In this document: positions 18,869 through 26,180 of the stretch, piece after piece
Position numbering within the stretch: position 1 is the first letter of the stretch
Layout: every line of letters starts with the position of its first letter
Assembly: GCA_019240755.1 (NCBI GenBank)
Contig: JAFAXS010000072.1
Coordinates: 1 to 42,191, forward strand
Reading direction: 5' to 3'
DNA: 42,191 nucleotides
Origin: Vulcanimicrobiota bacterium
Lineage (GTDB): Bacteria > Vulcanimicrobiota > Vulcanimicrobiia > Vulcanimicrobiales > Vulcanimicrobiaceae
The notes under the pieces: model-generated
The model's input: only the letters and a program-made list of their open reading frames with translations
Databases searched by the model: none
What the model was told of the DNA's origin: nothing
Program-made: the position numbers and the translations under genes

Positions 18869-19863
18869 TGAGGCCGGTCGGCGTTATCCGCGCCCTGTTC
18901 GTATTCAGCATCCTGGTTCTCGGAGGGTTAGTCTTGGCGTGTTGGTACGGGTTGTACGTGGATCGGTCGCACCCGCAGTCGAGCGTTGACATCGTTGTCC
19001 CGCGCGGCGCGACGTTCGCCGAAACCGCCGCGCAGCTCGCCTCCCGTGGAGTGATCGGCAACGTCGAAACCTTTCGGCTACTCGGGCGGCTGCGGGGGGA
19101 AGAGACTGCCGTCAGGGCCGGCGAGTACCGCTTTTCGCCGCATCAAACGCAGGCCCAAGTGCTTGCGTCGCTGATCACCGGCGGCGCACAGGTCGCGGCC
19201 TGGGTCACGATTCCCGAAGGATTCACCGCAGAGCAAATCGCGGCGCGGCTCCAAGAATCGGGTATAGGCCCCTCAGGACTCTTTCGCCGCTATTTTCTGT
19301 CGCAATCGATCGCCGTGGACGGCGCGCACACGAAAAACTTGGAGGGCTTTCTCTTTCCCAACACTTACTTGATACCGCTCGGGGCGACACCCGCGCAGGT
19401 CGCAACGACGTTCGTTGCGCAGTTCTTTCGAGAACTTCCGCGCGACGCCGCATCGCGCGCCCGCGCGCTCGGCGTCAACGTGCCTCAGGCGGTCACCGTC
19501 GCATCGCTGGTCGAGCGCGAGGCGCGCAGCGCGGGCGATCGTCCGCACATTGCGCGCGTGATTTATAACCGCCTGCGACTCGAGATGCCGCTCCAGGTCG
19601 ACGCCACGATCGAATACGCGCTGCCACGCCATAAGACCGAACTTAGCTTTGGTGACCTGAAGGTCGGCTCACCGTACAATACCTACCTGCACCCCGGCTT
19701 GCCGCCGACGCCCATCGCGAACCCGGGCGCCCCGTCGCTGGAGGCGGCGTTTTCCCCGTCCAGGGGCGACGATCTGTACTACGTCTACTGCGGCAACGGC
19801 CGTCATGTCTTCTCAAAGACGCTCGCTGAGCATCAGGCCAACGTGGCCCGGTGCCTGCATTAG
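18868..19863 (+). CDS. mltG: Endolytic murein transglycosylase MltG
   Basis: 331 aa. Short cytoplasmic N-terminus and one membrane helix (about 7-28; IRALFVFSILVLGGLVLACW), a LysM-like segment (DIVVPRGATFAETAAQLASRGVI), then the YceG catalytic domain. The general acid is Glu216 in ASLVEREA, matching Glu218 of E. coli. Other family blocks: EGFLFPNTYLIP, ARVIYNRLRLEMPLQVDATIEYAL and PYNTYLHPGLPPTPIANPG. MltG cuts nascent glycan strands and sets their length, at the periplasmic face of the inner membrane. Confidence 0.95.
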   Translation: MRPVGVIRALFVFSILVLGGLVLACWYGLYVDRSHPQSSVDIVVPRGATFAETAAQLASRGVIGNVETFRLLGRLRGEETAVRAGEYRFSPHQTQAQVLASLITGGAQVAAWVTIPEGFTAEQIAARLQESGIGPSGLFRRYFLSQSIAVDGAHTKNLEGFLFPNTYLIPLGATPAQVATTFVAQFFRELPRDAASRARALGVNVPQAVTVASLVEREARSAGDRPHIARVIYNRLRLEMPLQVDATIEYALPRHKTELSFGDLKVGSPYNTYLHPGLPPTPIANPGAPSLEAAFSPSRGDDLYYVYCGNGRHVFSKTLAEHQANVARCLH

Positions 19864-20135
19864 AGAAACGCGTGGAACTCAACGATACCCTGCGCTTCGA
19901 AGACGATAGCGGCGCGACCCTCGAGTTCGCCGTGGTCGGCATTCTGGAAGACGCGGAGGATGGGTGCTCGTATGCCGTCCTGGTGCGCGAGGCGACGGAC
20001 ACCAGCGAGGGTCAGTTCATCGTGACGGATCGTGACGGCAACCTGATAGAGGACGACGACCTCGTGCAAGAGGTTCTCGATGAGTTTTTCGACTTCGCGG
20101 AAGAGAGCGCGAAGCACAACGGCGATATGCGCTGA
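19851..20135 (+). CDS. DUF1292 protein (YrzB-like)
   Basis: 94 aa if the GTG at 19851 is used; GTG 19872, after the mltG stop, would remove seven residues and is equally possible. The DUF1292 pattern is RFEDDSGATLEFAVVGILEDAEDGCSYAVLVR, then an acidic C-terminus (EDDDLVQEVLDEFFDFAEES). Function unknown in general; in Firmicutes it sits beside ruvX and related genes, which fits here. No Cys cluster or enzyme motif. The next ATG shares a base with its stop. Confidence 0.82.
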   Translation: MPALEKRVELNDTLRFEDDSGATLEFAVVGILEDAEDGCSYAVLVREATDTSEGQFIVTDRDGNLIEDDDLVQEVLDEFFDFAEESAKHNGDMR

Positions 20136-21271
20136 TGCGGATACTCTTTCTTTCCGCGAACGTCGGGGCCGGTCACGTTTCCGCGGCCAAGGCGGTGGAG
20201 GCGGCGCTTCGGCAAATCGAGCCCGCCATGCAGGCGACCATCGTGGATTCCTACCGGTATGCCGCGCTAGTCGTCTCCAAGATCGTTGCCGACGGCTATT
20301 TGCGCATGGTCAAGAGCACGCCGCAGCTCTACCGTTACGTCTACGATCGTGCCGAGCGCGCGACGGAGGTCGGACGGTTTCGCACGTGGGCGCATCAGTT
20401 CACCGCGGGCAACCTTCGGCCGCTATTGCTGGAAGAGCGTCCGGACGTCATCGTCTGCACGCACGCGTTTCCTTGTGGGGCGATGGCCGAATACAAGCGG
20501 CTCTACGCGAACGCTCCCCCCGTCGTTGCAATCGTCACCGACTTCGCCGTTCACGGCTTCTGGATTCATGACAACATCGAACGGTATATCGTGGCTACGC
20601 CCGCGATGCGCGACGCGCTGCTGGCGCGCGGTCTCACCGAGCGGAGGATCAGCGTGAGCGGGATCCCGGTGCTGCCGGCATTTATCCCGACGGACGAGCC
20701 GAGGGCCACGCTTCGCGAGCGCCTGGACCTTCCAATCGATCGTTGCATCGCGCTGATCATGGGAGGAGGTCTCGGAATCGCACCCCTGGAGCGCATTCTC
20801 GGCGCGCTCGAGGCCATCGCGCTGCCCCTCGCGGCGGTCGTCGTCGCTGGACGCAATAGACGAGCGCAGGCGCGCCTGGCCGCAGCCGCGGAACGCGCCG
20901 CTTACCCCGTTCGCGCGCTACGCTTCGTCGACAACGTGTACGATTACATGCACGCCGCCGACGTGCTCGTCACCAAGCCCGGAGGTCTGACGACTGCGGA
21001 AGCGCTCGTCGCGCAGATCCCGCTCGTTCTCTGCAAGCCGCTTCCCGGCCAAGAGGAACGCAATGCGCGCGTGCTGGCCGAGGCGGGCGCTGCGATGCCG
21101 ACGCGACGCGTGCAGGAGCTCCCCGGCACGCTGGAGGCGCTGCTCGGAGACGAGCCGCACCGTGGAAGCCTGATACGGGCGGCGCAGCGATTAGCGCGTC
21201 CGCACGCGGCAGGTGAAGCCGCATCGCTAATTGCAGCCTTGGCCAGAGAACGAAAGGAGAGCTTCGCATGA
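20135..21271 (+). CDS. MGDG synthase-like glycosyltransferase (diacylglycerol glycosyltransferase)
   Basis: 378 aa. MRILFLSANVGAGHVSAAKAVEAAL is the lipid-binding start of the MGDG synthase/UgtP N-terminal domain (GxGHxxAA), and FVDNVYDYMHAADVLVTKPGGLTTAEALVAQIP is the donor-binding block of GT28 with the Gly-Gly-Leu-Thr loop. Probably transfers galactose or glucose from a UDP-sugar to diacylglycerol on the inner membrane, giving glycolipids. The sugar and the number of residues added cannot be read from the sequence. No membrane helix is needed; the fold is peripheral. Coupled to the DUF1292 and DoxX genes. Confidence 0.9.
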   Translation: MRILFLSANVGAGHVSAAKAVEAALRQIEPAMQATIVDSYRYAALVVSKIVADGYLRMVKSTPQLYRYVYDRAERATEVGRFRTWAHQFTAGNLRPLLLEERPDVIVCTHAFPCGAMAEYKRLYANAPPVVAIVTDFAVHGFWIHDNIERYIVATPAMRDALLARGLTERRISVSGIPVLPAFIPTDEPRATLRERLDLPIDRCIALIMGGGLGIAPLERILGALEAIALPLAAVVVAGRNRRAQARLAAAAERAAYPVRALRFVDNVYDYMHAADVLVTKPGGLTTAEALVAQIPLVLCKPLPGQEERNARVLAEAGAAMPTRRVQELPGTLEALLGDEPHRGSLIRAAQRLARPHAAGEAASLIAALARERKESFA

Positions 21272-21804
21272 ATCTACCAGCATCCCGCACGTACGCCGGT
21301 TGGCTCGCGATCCTGCGGATGCTCACCGGGGTCATCTGGTTGACGCATGGCATTCCGAAGTTTCTCAACAGCGATCAGTTCATGCCGCCGAACGGCTTCG
21401 TCGTCAATTATGTCCAGCAAGGCGTGGCGCGCACGACGGGTCCGTACCACGACTTCTTGATCAACGTCGTGCAACCGAACATCGGCGTCTTCGCCGAGCT
21501 CGTTCGCCTCGGCGAGGTCTGCGTCGGAATTTCTCTAGTGCTCGGACTGATAACGCGTCTCGGCGGACTGGTCGGCATCGTTCTGACGCTGAACTACATG
21601 GCCGCGCGCGGCGGGCTCGACACGTTCAACGCCTGGTCGAGCATTGACGCCTGCATGATGCTCCTATCCGCCGTCCATTTGGTGCTGCCGACCGGGCGCT
21701 TCTTGGGAATCGACGGCTTCTTCGCCCGCCGCCCCGCGCGACGGGCCGTAGTCGCGGAGGTCGTCCCGGAACGTCCCCTCGATCGGCCAACGGCTCCCCC
21801 CTAG
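21268..21804 (+). CDS. DoxX-family membrane protein
   Basis: 178 aa from ATG 21268 (ATGA overlap). Four membrane helices (about 12-30, 78-98, 100-118 and 124-142) with the DoxX features LRMLTGVIWLTHGIPKF, and VRLGEVCVGISLVLGLITRLGG. A basic, Pro-rich tail (RRPARRAVVAEVVPERPLDRP) is cytosolic. DoxX-type proteins are linked to quinone redox or oxidoreductase-associated complexes in some bacteria and are often of unknown function. End of the operon that starts with recO or upstream. Confidence 0.85.
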   Translation: MNLPASRTYAGWLAILRMLTGVIWLTHGIPKFLNSDQFMPPNGFVVNYVQQGVARTTGPYHDFLINVVQPNIGVFAELVRLGEVCVGISLVLGLITRLGGLVGIVLTLNYMAARGGLDTFNAWSSIDACMMLLSAVHLVLPTGRFLGIDGFFARRPARRAVVAEVVPERPLDRPTAPP

Positions 21805-21823
21805 CCCCGGGATAAGCGCCTGC

Positions 21824-21852
21824 TTGTAATGGCTGGGCGCGACTAGTATGAT
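21824..21852 (+). promoter_or_regulatory. Promoter for the first tandem propeller gene
   Basis: TTGTAA (21824-21829), 17 nt, TATGAT (21847-21852). Predicted start near 21859, leaving a 30-nt leader with AAAGGAG before ATG 21891. Good sigma-70-type match in a short non-coding gap after the DoxX gene. Confidence 0.6.
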
Positions 21853-21890
21853 TGTACTCCCATTTGGGCTACGAAAGGAGACATCGTACC

Positions 21891-22934
21891 ATGAAACACC
21901 TACGTTTCGCCGTCTGTGCCGTTGGCATGGGGGCGGCGCTCGGCGTCCTGGCAGCCTGCGCCGGCGGATCGCAATCCTCAGGGGCCGTCTCGTCGTCATT
22001 TGCGCCCCTCGGCGTCCATGGAGGCCTTCCCTTTGCGGGACGCGCGCCGAGTCCCAACTTCATTCCCGGCACACCGGTCCGTCATCGGTCCCACGGCAAA
22101 TCCTGGATGGCGCCGAGAGAGAAACCCGACAACCTGCTGTACATTGCAAATAGCTATGCTGCGACCGTTGACGTCTATTCGTGGCGTCTGCTCAAGCAGG
22201 TCGGATCGCTCACCGGATTCTCGACGCCCTACACCATGTGTGTTGATAAGGCGCAGGACGTCTACGTCGCCGATTTCGGCAACGGCAACATCGTCGAATA
22301 CGCGCATGGCGGAACCTCGCCGATCAAGACGCTGACGCAAACGTACGGTTCCGCGATCGGATGTTCGGTGGATCCTACCTCGGGCAATCTTGCCGTCTCG
22401 ATCTTCAACGGTAGCGGGACGGTTTTAATCTATCCAAATGGATCGGGTACGCCGACGGCATACACCGCAAACCTTACTTCCGTCTGGCCGCCGAGTTACG
22501 ACTCTAGCGGTAACCTCTTTGTCGAAGGTTACGACAACGTCAGCGGCGCCCCGGCACTCAACGAGTTGCCGGCGGGAAGCAGTACCTTCTCCAAGATTAC
22601 GCTTCCGTTCTCAATCGTATTCCCCGGCTGCGTCGCTTGGGACGGCAAATACGTCGCCGTCGGCGACCAAGGCGTCAATACCATCTACCAGATTACCGTT
22701 TCGGGTTCCACGGCGAGCCTGCAAGGTACCACGGTGCTCGGCGGAGCGACGGACGTCTTCCAGTTCTTCGTACCGAAGTTCGGTAACGGCCAGGTGAATC
22801 CACAGGGCAACCGCGTTGTGGGCGCCGACTTTGGCGCCAGCGCGGCGGATAAGTGGCTCTACCCTGTGGGCGGTGTGCCCACCAAGACGATCACCGGCTT
22901 TACGAATCCAGAAGGCGCGGTCGTCAGCAAGTAA
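21891..22934 (+). CDS. Beta-propeller lipoprotein, paralog 1
   Basis: 347 aa from ATG 21891 (AAAGGAG upstream); the frame opens earlier but without a ribosome site. Lipoprotein signal: MKHLRFAVCAVG, then VLAAC with Cys23. About 70 residues of linker are followed by six-bladed-propeller-like repeats; blades start with LLYIANSYAATVDVYSWRLLKQVGSL, CVDKAQDVYVADFGNGNIVEY, SVDPTSGNLAVSIF, and so on. Conserved Cys occurs before Val-Asp in several blades (MCVD, GCSVD, GCVAWD). Surface or periplasmic; ligand or enzyme activity unknown. The gene just downstream is a clear paralog. Confidence 0.85.
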   Translation: MKHLRFAVCAVGMGAALGVLAACAGGSQSSGAVSSSFAPLGVHGGLPFAGRAPSPNFIPGTPVRHRSHGKSWMAPREKPDNLLYIANSYAATVDVYSWRLLKQVGSLTGFSTPYTMCVDKAQDVYVADFGNGNIVEYAHGGTSPIKTLTQTYGSAIGCSVDPTSGNLAVSIFNGSGTVLIYPNGSGTPTAYTANLTSVWPPSYDSSGNLFVEGYDNVSGAPALNELPAGSSTFSKITLPFSIVFPGCVAWDGKYVAVGDQGVNTIYQITVSGSTASLQGTTVLGGATDVFQFFVPKFGNGQVNPQGNRVVGADFGASAADKWLYPVGGVPTKTITGFTNPEGAVVSK

Positions 22935-22946
22935 ACTGTACAAGTC

Positions 22947-22976
22947 GGAGAAGGGGCCGTGAGGTGCCCCTTCTCC
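22947..22976 (+). terminator. Strong hairpin between the propeller paralogs
   Basis: GGAGAAGGGGC, an 8-nt loop, GCCCCTTCTCC: a perfect 11-bp stem. No U-run follows (ACAACACC), so it is a hairpin terminator of reduced efficiency, a processing site or an mRNA stabiliser that could tune expression of the two genes. It also covers the alternative GTG (22959) of the second gene and argues for the ATG at 23001. Confidence 0.55.
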
Positions 22977-23000
22977 ACAACACCTAGAAGGCTTAAGATC

Positions 23001-23966
23001 ATGATCTTCCCTCGTTGGCTTTTCGTTTTTGCAGTTACGGCACCGCTCGTCTCTGCGAGCGGCTGCGAAGCGACGTCAACGCCGCAGTCGCCGGCGGTAC
23101 CGCCGCAGCCGTTCGCGCGGCACGCTGTTGTGAGCCCCAATGCCGCGCGAGGCGATTTACTCTACGTCTCCGCCGGGACGGCGGTGAACGTGTACTCGTG
23201 GCGCTCGTTCACGCAGGTCGCCACGCTGACGGGTTTTTCATCGGCCGACGGCATGTGCGTTGACGGCGCACAGAACGTGTGGATCGTTGACGGCCAGCTG
23301 CGGTACGCGTTCGAATACGCGCATGGCGGCAGTACGGCAATCAAATCGCTGGCCGTCCCGGGGGGCTGGCCGGACGCGTGTGCGGTCGACCCGACGACGG
23401 GGAATCTCGCCGTCGTCGTAGCCTATGCCCCCGGCAGCCGCTTTCACGACAAGAAGGGCGGAGTTGAAATCTATCCCGGCGCTTCCGCGCCGCCCACCGA
23501 ATACCAGGCGCGCGGCATATTCTTCTACGATCAGGCCGGATACGACGCGAGCGGCGACTTGTTCGTTAACGGCGTCCAAAGCGCCGGCAAGGTCACGAGG
23601 CTCGCCGAACTGCCTGCGGGATCCACTATCCTCGAGCCGATCAAGTTGAACGTGACGCTGCCCGTACCGAGTGGCGGCGTGCAATGGGACGGCAAGTATC
23701 TCGCGCTCGGCGATGGCGGGGGCACGATCTATCGGTTCGTCGTCTCGGGGCGAAACGCAACAAAGGTAGGCGCCACCATGCTTGCGCACGTCGCGCATCC
23801 GTTTGCGTTCTTCATCGCGAAGCTCGGGAATGCGAGGGTCGTCGTAGCCGCGGATCAGAACGATCTGGACGTTTCCGAATGGCGCTATCCCGCCGGCGGC
23901 CAGCCGCTCCGGTCTATTAGCATTAACTATCCGGGCGGCGTCGTCATCAGCCGGGGCAGAAAATAG
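23001..23966 (+). CDS. Beta-propeller lipoprotein, paralog 2
   Basis: 321 aa from ATG 23001 (GAAGG about 12 nt upstream). Signal: MIFPRWLFVFAVTAPLVS, then ASGC with Cys22. It shares with paralog 1 the order of blades (LLYVSAGTAVNVYSWRSFTQV, MCVDGAQNVWIVDG, ACAVDPTTGNLAVVV, QWDGKYLALGDGGGTIYRFVV) and the EYAHGG spacer, so the pair arose by duplication. It lacks some of the C-terminal residues of paralog 1. No active-site signature is visible. May be transcribed by read-through past the hairpin. Confidence 0.83.
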   Translation: MIFPRWLFVFAVTAPLVSASGCEATSTPQSPAVPPQPFARHAVVSPNAARGDLLYVSAGTAVNVYSWRSFTQVATLTGFSSADGMCVDGAQNVWIVDGQLRYAFEYAHGGSTAIKSLAVPGGWPDACAVDPTTGNLAVVVAYAPGSRFHDKKGGVEIYPGASAPPTEYQARGIFFYDQAGYDASGDLFVNGVQSAGKVTRLAELPAGSTILEPIKLNVTLPVPSGGVQWDGKYLALGDGGGTIYRFVVSGRNATKVGATMLAHVAHPFAFFIAKLGNARVVVAADQNDLDVSEWRYPAGGQPLRSISINYPGGVVISRGRK

Positions 23967-23979
23967 ACCTACACGGAGG

Positions 23980-24012
23980 GGCGCGGCGCCGCGGCCGTAA
24001 ATTAGCCGCGCC
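23980..24012 (+). terminator. GC-rich hairpin after propeller paralog 2
   Basis: GGCGCGGC, a 17-nt loop, GCCGCGCC: perfect 8-bp stem, 14 nt past the stop and 9 nt before tRNA-Ser. No U-run. Probable intrinsic-type terminator of the propeller unit; weak evidence. Confidence 0.4.
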
Positions 24013-24021
24013 GTTAAGCTA

Positions 24022-24111
24022 GGAGAGATGGCCGAGCGGCTGAAGGCGGCGGTTTGCTAAACCGTTATACGATGTAAAGTCGTATCGAGGGTTCGAATCC
24101 CTCTCTCTCCG
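24022..24111 (+). tRNA. tRNA-Ser(GCT)
   Basis: 90 nt, class II. Acceptor GGAGAGA pairs with TCTCTCC; discriminator G. Anticodon loop TTGCTAA gives GCT, reading AGC and AGU. The long variable arm (TATACGATGTAAAGTCGTAT) and T-loop TTCGAAT fit tRNA-Ser. No encoded CCA (next bases AATC). Confidence 0.95.
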
Positions 24112-24161
24112 AATCTCCTTGCCATGTGTGATGCGGCGCCTGTCGAAGCATGTCGAAACGC

Positions 24162-24235
24162 GCGGTCGTAGCTCAATTGGATAGAGCAACAGGCTACGAA
24201 CTTGTAGGTTGGGGGTTCGAGTCCCTCCGACCGCG
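24162..24235 (+). tRNA. tRNA-Arg(ACG)
   Basis: 74 nt. Acceptor GCGGTCG with CGACCGC; D-stem GCTC/GAGC; anticodon loop CTACGAA gives ACG, reading CGU and, after A34-to-inosine editing, CGC and CGA. T-loop TTCGAGT. Discriminator G and no encoded CCA. It is the substrate of TadA, encoded 3 kb downstream. The lipoprotein frame runs through this gene by chance. Confidence 0.95.
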
Positions 24236-24260
24236 ATTCTCTCTCGCCGCTTGTGCGCTA

Positions 24261-24866
24261 ATGTTTGCGCTGCTCGGCGGTTGCGCCGGCAGCCCGTCCG
24301 CCGGCAGTCGCCCTATCGCTGCGCTTCCTGAGGCCTCTGTAGTGCCATCTGCCGCCACGCAACTCTATCAGCCGCTCGCGATCGGCGACTCGTGGACGTA
24401 CGTTTGCGATTCAAAGTTCAAGATCGCCGATCGCGTGACCGGAACGTACGAGATAAACGGGCACCCGGTCTACGCGCTGTCGCTGCAGATTCCGAGTTCT
24501 CCGAAGAAGTCGGTTGAGGTCGTGGAGCTCTTGGCCAACGATTCGAAGGGGAATACCTGGATCCACGGCTATTTTATTCACGGCAAAGTCGTTCCCGTTC
24601 AGGATACCAAGATCGTCTCCGTGCATCCCATCCTGAATCAGCATTATGACTTCCCGTCGCCGAAGGGCCGCACGATCAGTCGGATCTTCGTCGGCTTCGA
24701 ATACACGCATCACACGAAGCTCGGAACGTTCCGAGTTGCGCCCTACTTCGAGAGCGGCGGGACCCACAACTATGGGTATAATCTGGGACGCGGCGTCATG
24801 GAGCAAGATCACGGACCAAATTACAAGTACGACTGTTTGATCGACAAGCTCGTCCTGCGGAAGTGA
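24261..24866 (+). CDS. Probable lipoprotein, unknown function, next to tRNA-Arg
   Basis: 201 aa from ATG 24261. The open frame reaches back through tRNA-Arg, but those residues (AQLDRATGYELVG) are the usual chance translation of a tRNA and are not protein. MFALLGGC gives a lipobox (LGGC) but only seven residues before Cys, with no basic n-region. The encoded residues just before the ATG (RFSLAACAL) would make a good signal, yet no start codon lies between the tRNA 3' end and 24261. The body starts LYQPLAIGDSWTYVCDSKF and looks beta-rich. Either the start is unusual or the 5' end was lost. Function unknown. Confidence 0.55.
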   Translation: MFALLGGCAGSPSAGSRPIAALPEASVVPSAATQLYQPLAIGDSWTYVCDSKFKIADRVTGTYEINGHPVYALSLQIPSSPKKSVEVVELLANDSKGNTWIHGYFIHGKVVPVQDTKIVSVHPILNQHYDFPSPKGRTISRIFVGFEYTHHTKLGTFRVAPYFESGGTHNYGYNLGRGVMEQDHGPNYKYDCLIDKLVLRK

Positions 24867-24877
24867 GGGTGCAGCCC

Positions 24878-24906
24878 TTGCTGCGGTTCGCGGGTCCTGC
24901 TATACT
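24878..24906 (+). promoter_or_regulatory. Promoter of tRNA-Met
   Basis: TTGCTG (24878-24883), 17 nt, TATACT (24901-24906), with an extended TGC just before the -10. Predicted start near 24913, about 17 nt upstream of the tRNA. Confidence 0.6.
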
Positions 24907-24929
24907 GCGGTGCGCAATGCGTCAGTCGC

Positions 24930-25001
24930 GGCTCGGTAGCTCAGTGGTAGAGCAGGGGACTCATAAGCCCTTGGTCGTAGGTTCGAGTCCTACCCGAGCC
25001 A
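24930..25001 (+). tRNA. tRNA-Met(CAT)
   Basis: 72 nt. Acceptor GGCTCGG with CCGAGCC; D-stem GCTC/GAGC; anticodon loop CTCATAA gives CAT; T-loop TTCGAGT; discriminator A; no full CCA. The paired first acceptor base and D-loop fit an elongator tRNA rather than initiator. Pair 31-39 of the anticodon stem is A-G, a mismatch (A-T is usual here). A tRNA-Ile with lysidine cannot be fully excluded by anticodon alone. Confidence 0.88.
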
Positions 25002-25024
25002 CAATGCAAGGTAGGTGGTAACCC

Positions 25025-25261
25025 ATGTCAACGATTCCGTGCGATTTTTGTCCGCATCCCGTCGACCGCGGGCAGATGGAAGAGATCGAAATCTCTCACT
25101 ACGTTCCCGATAGTTCGGGCGAGGATCTCGCCTATGCGCGGACATATTTCTTCGGACATCCCGACTGCGTGCGCAAGTTCTATCGTACGCTCGTGGATCA
25201 CAAGCTCGACTTGTTCAAGCACATACCCAGCGCCGGCTCACCGCCGGATGCCACGCGCTAG
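25025..25261 (+). CDS. Small protein with CxxC...HxxC zinc-knuckle-like pattern
   Basis: 78 aa. Cys6, Cys9, His45 and Cys48 form a CxxC-x35-HxxC set, likely zinc-binding. The middle is acidic with a beta-strand-like EEIEISHY. AAGGTAGGTGG lies upstream of ATG 25025. It sits between tRNA-Met and tRNA-Arg(CCG) and may be cotranscribed with the former. I do not recognise the family; not a known ribosomal or tRNA enzyme by its visible motifs. Confidence 0.65.
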   Translation: MSTIPCDFCPHPVDRGQMEEIEISHYVPDSSGEDLAYARTYFFGHPDCVRKFYRTLVDHKLDLFKHIPSAGSPPDATR

Positions 25262-25271
25262 CATCGTTCGC

Positions 25272-25345
25272 GCGCCCGTAGCGTAGCTGGATAACGCACA
25301 GCCCTCCGAAGGCTGGGATCGGGGGTTCGAATCCCTCCGGGCGCG
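25272..25345 (+). tRNA. tRNA-Arg(CCG)
   Basis: 74 nt. Acceptor GCGCCCG with CGGGCGC; anticodon stem CAGCC/GGCTG with loop CTCCGAA gives CCG, reading CGG. T-loop TTCGAAT; discriminator G; no encoded CCA. It ends exactly where the SDR gene's stop codon begins on the opposite strand. Confidence 0.95.
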
Positions 25346-26128
25346 TTACGCTCCTTGTCCCAGATTGAGCATCAATCCGCCGTCGATCACCATCGTGGCT
25401 CCCGTAACGTACGCGGCATCCTCCGAGGCCAAGTAGACCGCCATTCGCGCGATCTCCCACGGTTCGGCAGCGCGTTTCATCGGGATGCTCGCAACCTGTT
25501 CTGCCCGCTTTTGCGGATCGTCGATTGCCTCCTGATTCATGGGGGTGAGAACCATTCCAGGGGCGATGCAGTTCACGGTGATATTCTCCGTCGCCAGCTC
25601 GAGCGCCAGCGTCGTCGTTAGATTCGCAACGCCGCCTTTCGACGCGTCGTAATCGGCGGCGCCGGAGCGCGGAATCTCTTGATGGACGGAGCTGATGTTG
25701 ATGATGCGCCCGGCCCCGTTGCGGCGCTCTTTGCGCTCCCGCACGAACCTGCGGCAGCACAAGAACGGTCCGGTAAGATTGGTATCGATCGCGCGTTGCC
25801 AGGTTTCGATCGGCATCTCGTGCACGCGCTTGCCCGATGCATCGATCCCAGCATTGTTCACCAGTATCGTGGGCGTGCCCAACTCGTCGCTACACCTCGC
25901 AAAGAGCCGCTCGACGTCCTCCGCTTTTGAAACGTCGGCCTGAACGACAACCGCCCGCGCTCCGGCGGCCTCGACCTGATGGCGCGTAGACTCGGCGCCC
26001 GCGCGATCGTCCAGATAGTTGATCGCGACCGCCGCGCCCTCGCGCGCGAACTCCACGGCAGTCGCTTGGCCGATGCCGGAGTCCGAGCCGGTGACGATGG
26101 CAACTTGGCCGGCAAGAAGTTGGGACAC
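25346..26128 (-). CDS. SDR family NAD(P)-dependent oxidoreductase (glucose 1-dehydrogenase-like)
   Basis: 260 aa from GTG 26128, set by AGAGGAGG about 9 nt upstream; the frame continues further but only as non-coding sequence. Nucleotide site TGSDSGIG at 13-20, NNAG at 91-94, catalytic Ser147, Tyr160 and Lys164 (YDASK). The C-terminus GGLMLNLGQGA and the overall length resemble bacterial glucose 1-dehydrogenases, but the substrate is not certain. It lies 52 nt behind the GH130-like gene, on the same strand, so sugar metabolism is plausible. Cytoplasmic. Confidence 0.87.
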   Translation of the reverse strand: MSQLLAGQVAIVTGSDSGIGQATAVEFAREGAAVAINYLDDRAGAESTRHQVEAAGARAVVVQADVSKAEDVERLFARCSDELGTPTILVNNAGIDASGKRVHEMPIETWQRAIDTNLTGPFLCCRRFVRERKERRNGAGRIINISSVHQEIPRSGAADYDASKGGVANLTTTLALELATENITVNCIAPGMVLTPMNQEAIDDPQKRAEQVASIPMKRAAEPWEIARMAVYLASEDAAYVTGATMVIDGGLMLNLGQGA

Positions 26129-26180
26129 GTGAGCGACCTCCTCTGCGATAGCTTCATTATTCCCGCCGCGTGCGTGCAAA

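Noticed and set aside
22959-23000. GTG at 22959 as the start of propeller paralog 2
   Set aside because: It lies in the loop of an 11-bp hairpin, lacks a ribosome site and would put a non-hydrophobic stretch before the signal peptide.
24150-24260. Extension of the lipoprotein frame through tRNA-Arg(ACG)
   Set aside because: The residues (AQLDRATGYELVGWG) are the well-known chance translation of a tRNA gene; the RNA is processed.
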